The translations under genes were made by a program, and so were the position numbers. A DNA stretch of 55,539 nt from UBA7396 sp034676185. GTDB lineage: Bacteria; Patescibacteriota; Gracilibacteria; BD1-5; UBA6164. The notes beneath the pieces were generated by a model that had not been told where the DNA came from, ran no database searches, and saw only the letters and a list, made by a program, of their open reading frames with translations. Positions 54,401 to 55,539 of the stretch are shown here, piece after piece. Within the stretch, counting starts at the first letter, position 1, and each line of letters begins with the position of its first letter. Location: positions 1 through 55,539 of the forward strand of contig JAUCCN010000008.1 of the NCBI GenBank assembly GCA_034676185.1, read 5' to 3'.

Positions 54401-54447
54401 GAACAGCTTGAACAATGCATTCAAGAAATATTTAATTTTGTTTTCAT
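51430..54447 (-). CDS. copA: copper-type P1B ATPase with C-terminal extension, 1005 aa
   Basis: The N-terminal HMA domain has GMHCSSC. The membrane and catalytic parts have VIACPCALGLATPTA (CPC metal site, ~386) and DKTGT (phosphorylated Asp, ~427), as in CopA exporters. The canonical end, ALSSVSVVLNSLLLK, is reached at about residue 740. The frame then runs on without a stop for some 260 residues: a further helix (SLLILLGIFTSIFIGFASI) and a soluble part with ILDENGVIIGN, TLYNFFGLEKVTITGI and LDNFFGNKVIYTKK. This extension is unusual. It probably exports Cu(I); Ag(I) is also possible. Confidence 0.9.
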
Positions 54448-54460
54448 AGGATATAATTAA

Positions 54461-54489
54461 TTTTAATACCTGGGGTATAGGTATTAAAA
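54461..54489. promoter_or_regulatory. candidate CsoR operator at the copA promoter
   Basis: TTTTAATACC, nine bases (TGGGGTATA), then GGTATTAAAA form a perfect 10-bp inverted repeat. G/C-rich half-sites with ATACC/GGTAT are typical of CsoR operators. It begins directly downstream of the copA -10 box. Confidence 0.75.
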
Positions 54490-54516
54490 TAATATGAATA
54501 TTTTTGTGAATGTCAA
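54489..54516 (-). promoter_or_regulatory. copA promoter
   Basis: On the minus strand TTGACA (54511-54516), a 16-base spacer and TATTAT (54489-54494). The palindromic operator follows immediately and covers the transcription start region. Confidence 0.75.
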
Positions 54517-54524
54517 AAGAAAAG

Positions 54525-54564
54525 ACAAAAAACCATTTTGCTGACATCTACAAAATGGTTTTTT
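54525..54564 (-). terminator. terminator after the BRO-N gene
   Basis: AAAAAACCATTTTG and CAAAATGGTTTTTT form a 14-bp stem with a ten-base loop and end in T runs. On the minus strand it follows the stop at 54570. Confidence 0.85.
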
Positions 54565-54569
54565 ATTTT

Positions 54570-55406
54570 TTAATCAATCTTCTTTTTTTCTTTAGATTTA
54601 AGAAAGTTTTCTTTTGTAATTACGCTTTTTCAAGTTTTCTCTTCTAATGCTTTTCTTGCATTTTTTGCTATTTCTCATCACTTTTTTGCTGGAAGTTTAT
54701 TTTCTTGTAATCACTTTGTTTTCATACTTTCTGCAATTTGTCTTGTTGAAAGTTCTGCTAAACTAGTGAATATAAGTTCAGCTTCATTCATATGATCTCT
54801 TAAGTTTTGAGATTTAAGATTTTTTAATTTTTTATGTTCTGATACTGATAATCAAGTCCATTCAGAATGAATAATATTTGTTAAGATTGCAAATTCATCT
54901 CACTTTTCTACTCAATTTTCTGACCAATAATCTGTAAGTTTATTTCTCGTTTCTTGCCCGGACATTCTCATAGTAATCCATTTTTCACTTCTTCAAGCTT
55001 TCAACCAGTTTTCTCTTGCTCTATTTATTGAAATTTCTGGATCAGTTATTTCTTGCATTCTTTCATATCCCACTTTAGCTAACCATAGTTTTATTGGTTC
55101 AGCTTTTTTAGATGGAACACTTTGAATAATTCTCAAAAGAGTTTCAGTATCTGCTACATCGGTATTGTAATATTTTCAGTCTGAAGCCATTAATTTCAGT
55201 TTGTCACAATTTGTGACAATCTCACTTTTCTCTTTTTTCAAACGATTTTTTAATGTTGTCCAATAGCTTTGAGCCTTTTTATAATCATCTTGTTCAGTTA
55301 AAGCTCAAACTATATCTATAACGGAAAAATACCATTTTTCTTGTTTTTCATCATATATTTTTCTGATTTTTCTTCATTCAAATATTGATAGATTTTTTTC
55401 TTGCAT
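54570..55406 (-). CDS. BRO-N domain protein (phage antirepressor family), 278 aa
   Basis: It begins with FEGRKIRKIYDEKQEKWYFS and VIDIVGALTEQDD, then SYWTTLKNRLKKEKSEIVTN, MASDGKYYNTDVADTETLLR and PSKKAEPIKLWLAKVGYERM. These blocks in this order define a widespread BRO-N protein type found in prophages and in many bacterial chromosomes, including CPR. The C-terminal part has the conserved EFAILTNIIHSEWTGLS and SEHKKLKNLKSQNLRDHM. DNA binding or antirepression is inferred from the BRO-N domain. It may mark a mobile region beyond the window. Confidence 0.85.
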
Positions 55407-55469
55407 AATAAGTTTTTATAAAATATTTGTATTTATTTTAATGATTTTAAAAATTATGCAAGTTATTTT

Positions 55470-55490
55470 GTATAAAATGTATACATTATT
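55470..55490. promoter_or_regulatory. short palindrome upstream of the BRO-N gene
   Basis: TGTATA is repeated directly and GTATA...TGTATAC is nearly palindromic, between the BRO-N start and the stop of the next gene. It could be a regulator site or chance in AT-rich DNA. Confidence 0.25.
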
Positions 55491-55539
55491 AAAATCCAGC
55501 TATTTTTGCCTGTTGTCTTATTTCTTCATCAGTTAGAGC
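55489..55539 (-). CDS. C-terminal end of an unidentified gene (partial)
   Basis: The last 51 bases, read on the minus strand, are open and end ALTDEEIRQQAKIAGF then TAA. Only 16 residues are visible, so I give no function. It lies upstream of the BRO-N gene in the same direction. Confidence 0.45.
   Translation of the reverse strand, partial: ALTDEEIRQQAKIAGF

Noticed and set aside
1..55539. CRISPR array or diversity-generating element
   Set aside because: I saw no regularly spaced identical repeats of 20-40 bases, no cas-like genes and no reverse transcriptase.
1..55539. Widespread pseudogenes or frameshifts (standard code view)
   Set aside because: The apparent breaks are TGA codons at glycine positions; frames are intact with code 25, apart from the uncertain start at 28517-28531.

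Overview
The window comes from a bacterium that reads UGA as glycine (translation table 25), as in Candidate Phyla Radiation (CPR) lineages such as Absconditabacteria (SR1) and Gracilibacteria. The evidence is direct. Nearly every long gene is cut by TGA under the standard code, and reading TGA as Gly restores universally conserved glycines: EF-Tu CPGHADY, MutL GFRGEAL, NAD synthetase GVSGGIDS and the secretion-type ATPase Walker A GKSGGGKS. Tryptophan is still TGG, which argues against code 4. The DNA is very AT-rich, most starts lack a Shine-Dalgarno sequence, and I cannot decide between the two phyla. All CDS below were assembled with TGA = Gly and stops TAA/TAG.

Layout. 1-2.3 kb: the end of a Cys-rich surface protein with a fibrinogen-like domain, and a hypothetical. 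2.4-8.4 kb: a complete nicotinamide-to-NADP salvage operon (pncA, pncB, nadE, nadK, nadD, a Nudix hydrolase, nrtR), with repeated operator-like palindromes before pncA and nrtR. 8.4-15.6 kb: fusA, a small ORF, rny with a structured leader, an Lgt-like protein, ComEC and a coiled-coil protein. 15.7-17.6 kb (minus): gatA and rplS. 17.8-22 kb: two large hypothetical proteins. 22.1-24.6 kb: a minimal omega-like peptide, queA and trhO. 24.7-30 kb: a TraD/VirD4-like ATPase followed by three membrane proteins built from a repeated pilin-like module. 30-38.4 kb (minus): mutL, a LysM protein, a compositionally foreign gene, a 1193-residue hypothetical and a GH73 wall hydrolase. 38.5-43.4 kb: ftsX, an ATP-grasp ligase fused to a DUF1704 metallopeptidase, and a second DUF1704 protein. 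43.5-46.8 kb: a translation block (tRNA-Asp, tRNA-Ala, two small basic peptides, tuf, rpsJ, rpmB, tRNA-Leu, rpsP, a KH protein). 46.9-51.1 kb: another pilin-like protein, a DivIC/FtsB-like protein, a FecR protein and a CHASE2-adenylate cyclase. 51.1-54.5 kb (minus): a CsoR-like metal sensor and a CopA-like ATPase with a long C-terminal extension, with a palindromic operator at the promoter. 54.5-55.5 kb (minus): a BRO-N protein and the end of another gene.

The most interesting observations are: (i) the NrtR circuit; (ii) the ATP-grasp/DUF1704 fusion with an adjacent DUF1704 paralogue, a ligase and a candidate carboxypeptidase in one chain; (iii) the multiplied TM-GDxxKxxxAK-TM module; (iv) the GC-rich, TGA-free gene at 32.9-33.6 kb; (v) the C-terminally extended copper-type ATPase with its operator; and (vi) a recurrent TTGCAA -35 box that is its own reverse complement and is shared by divergent promoters.
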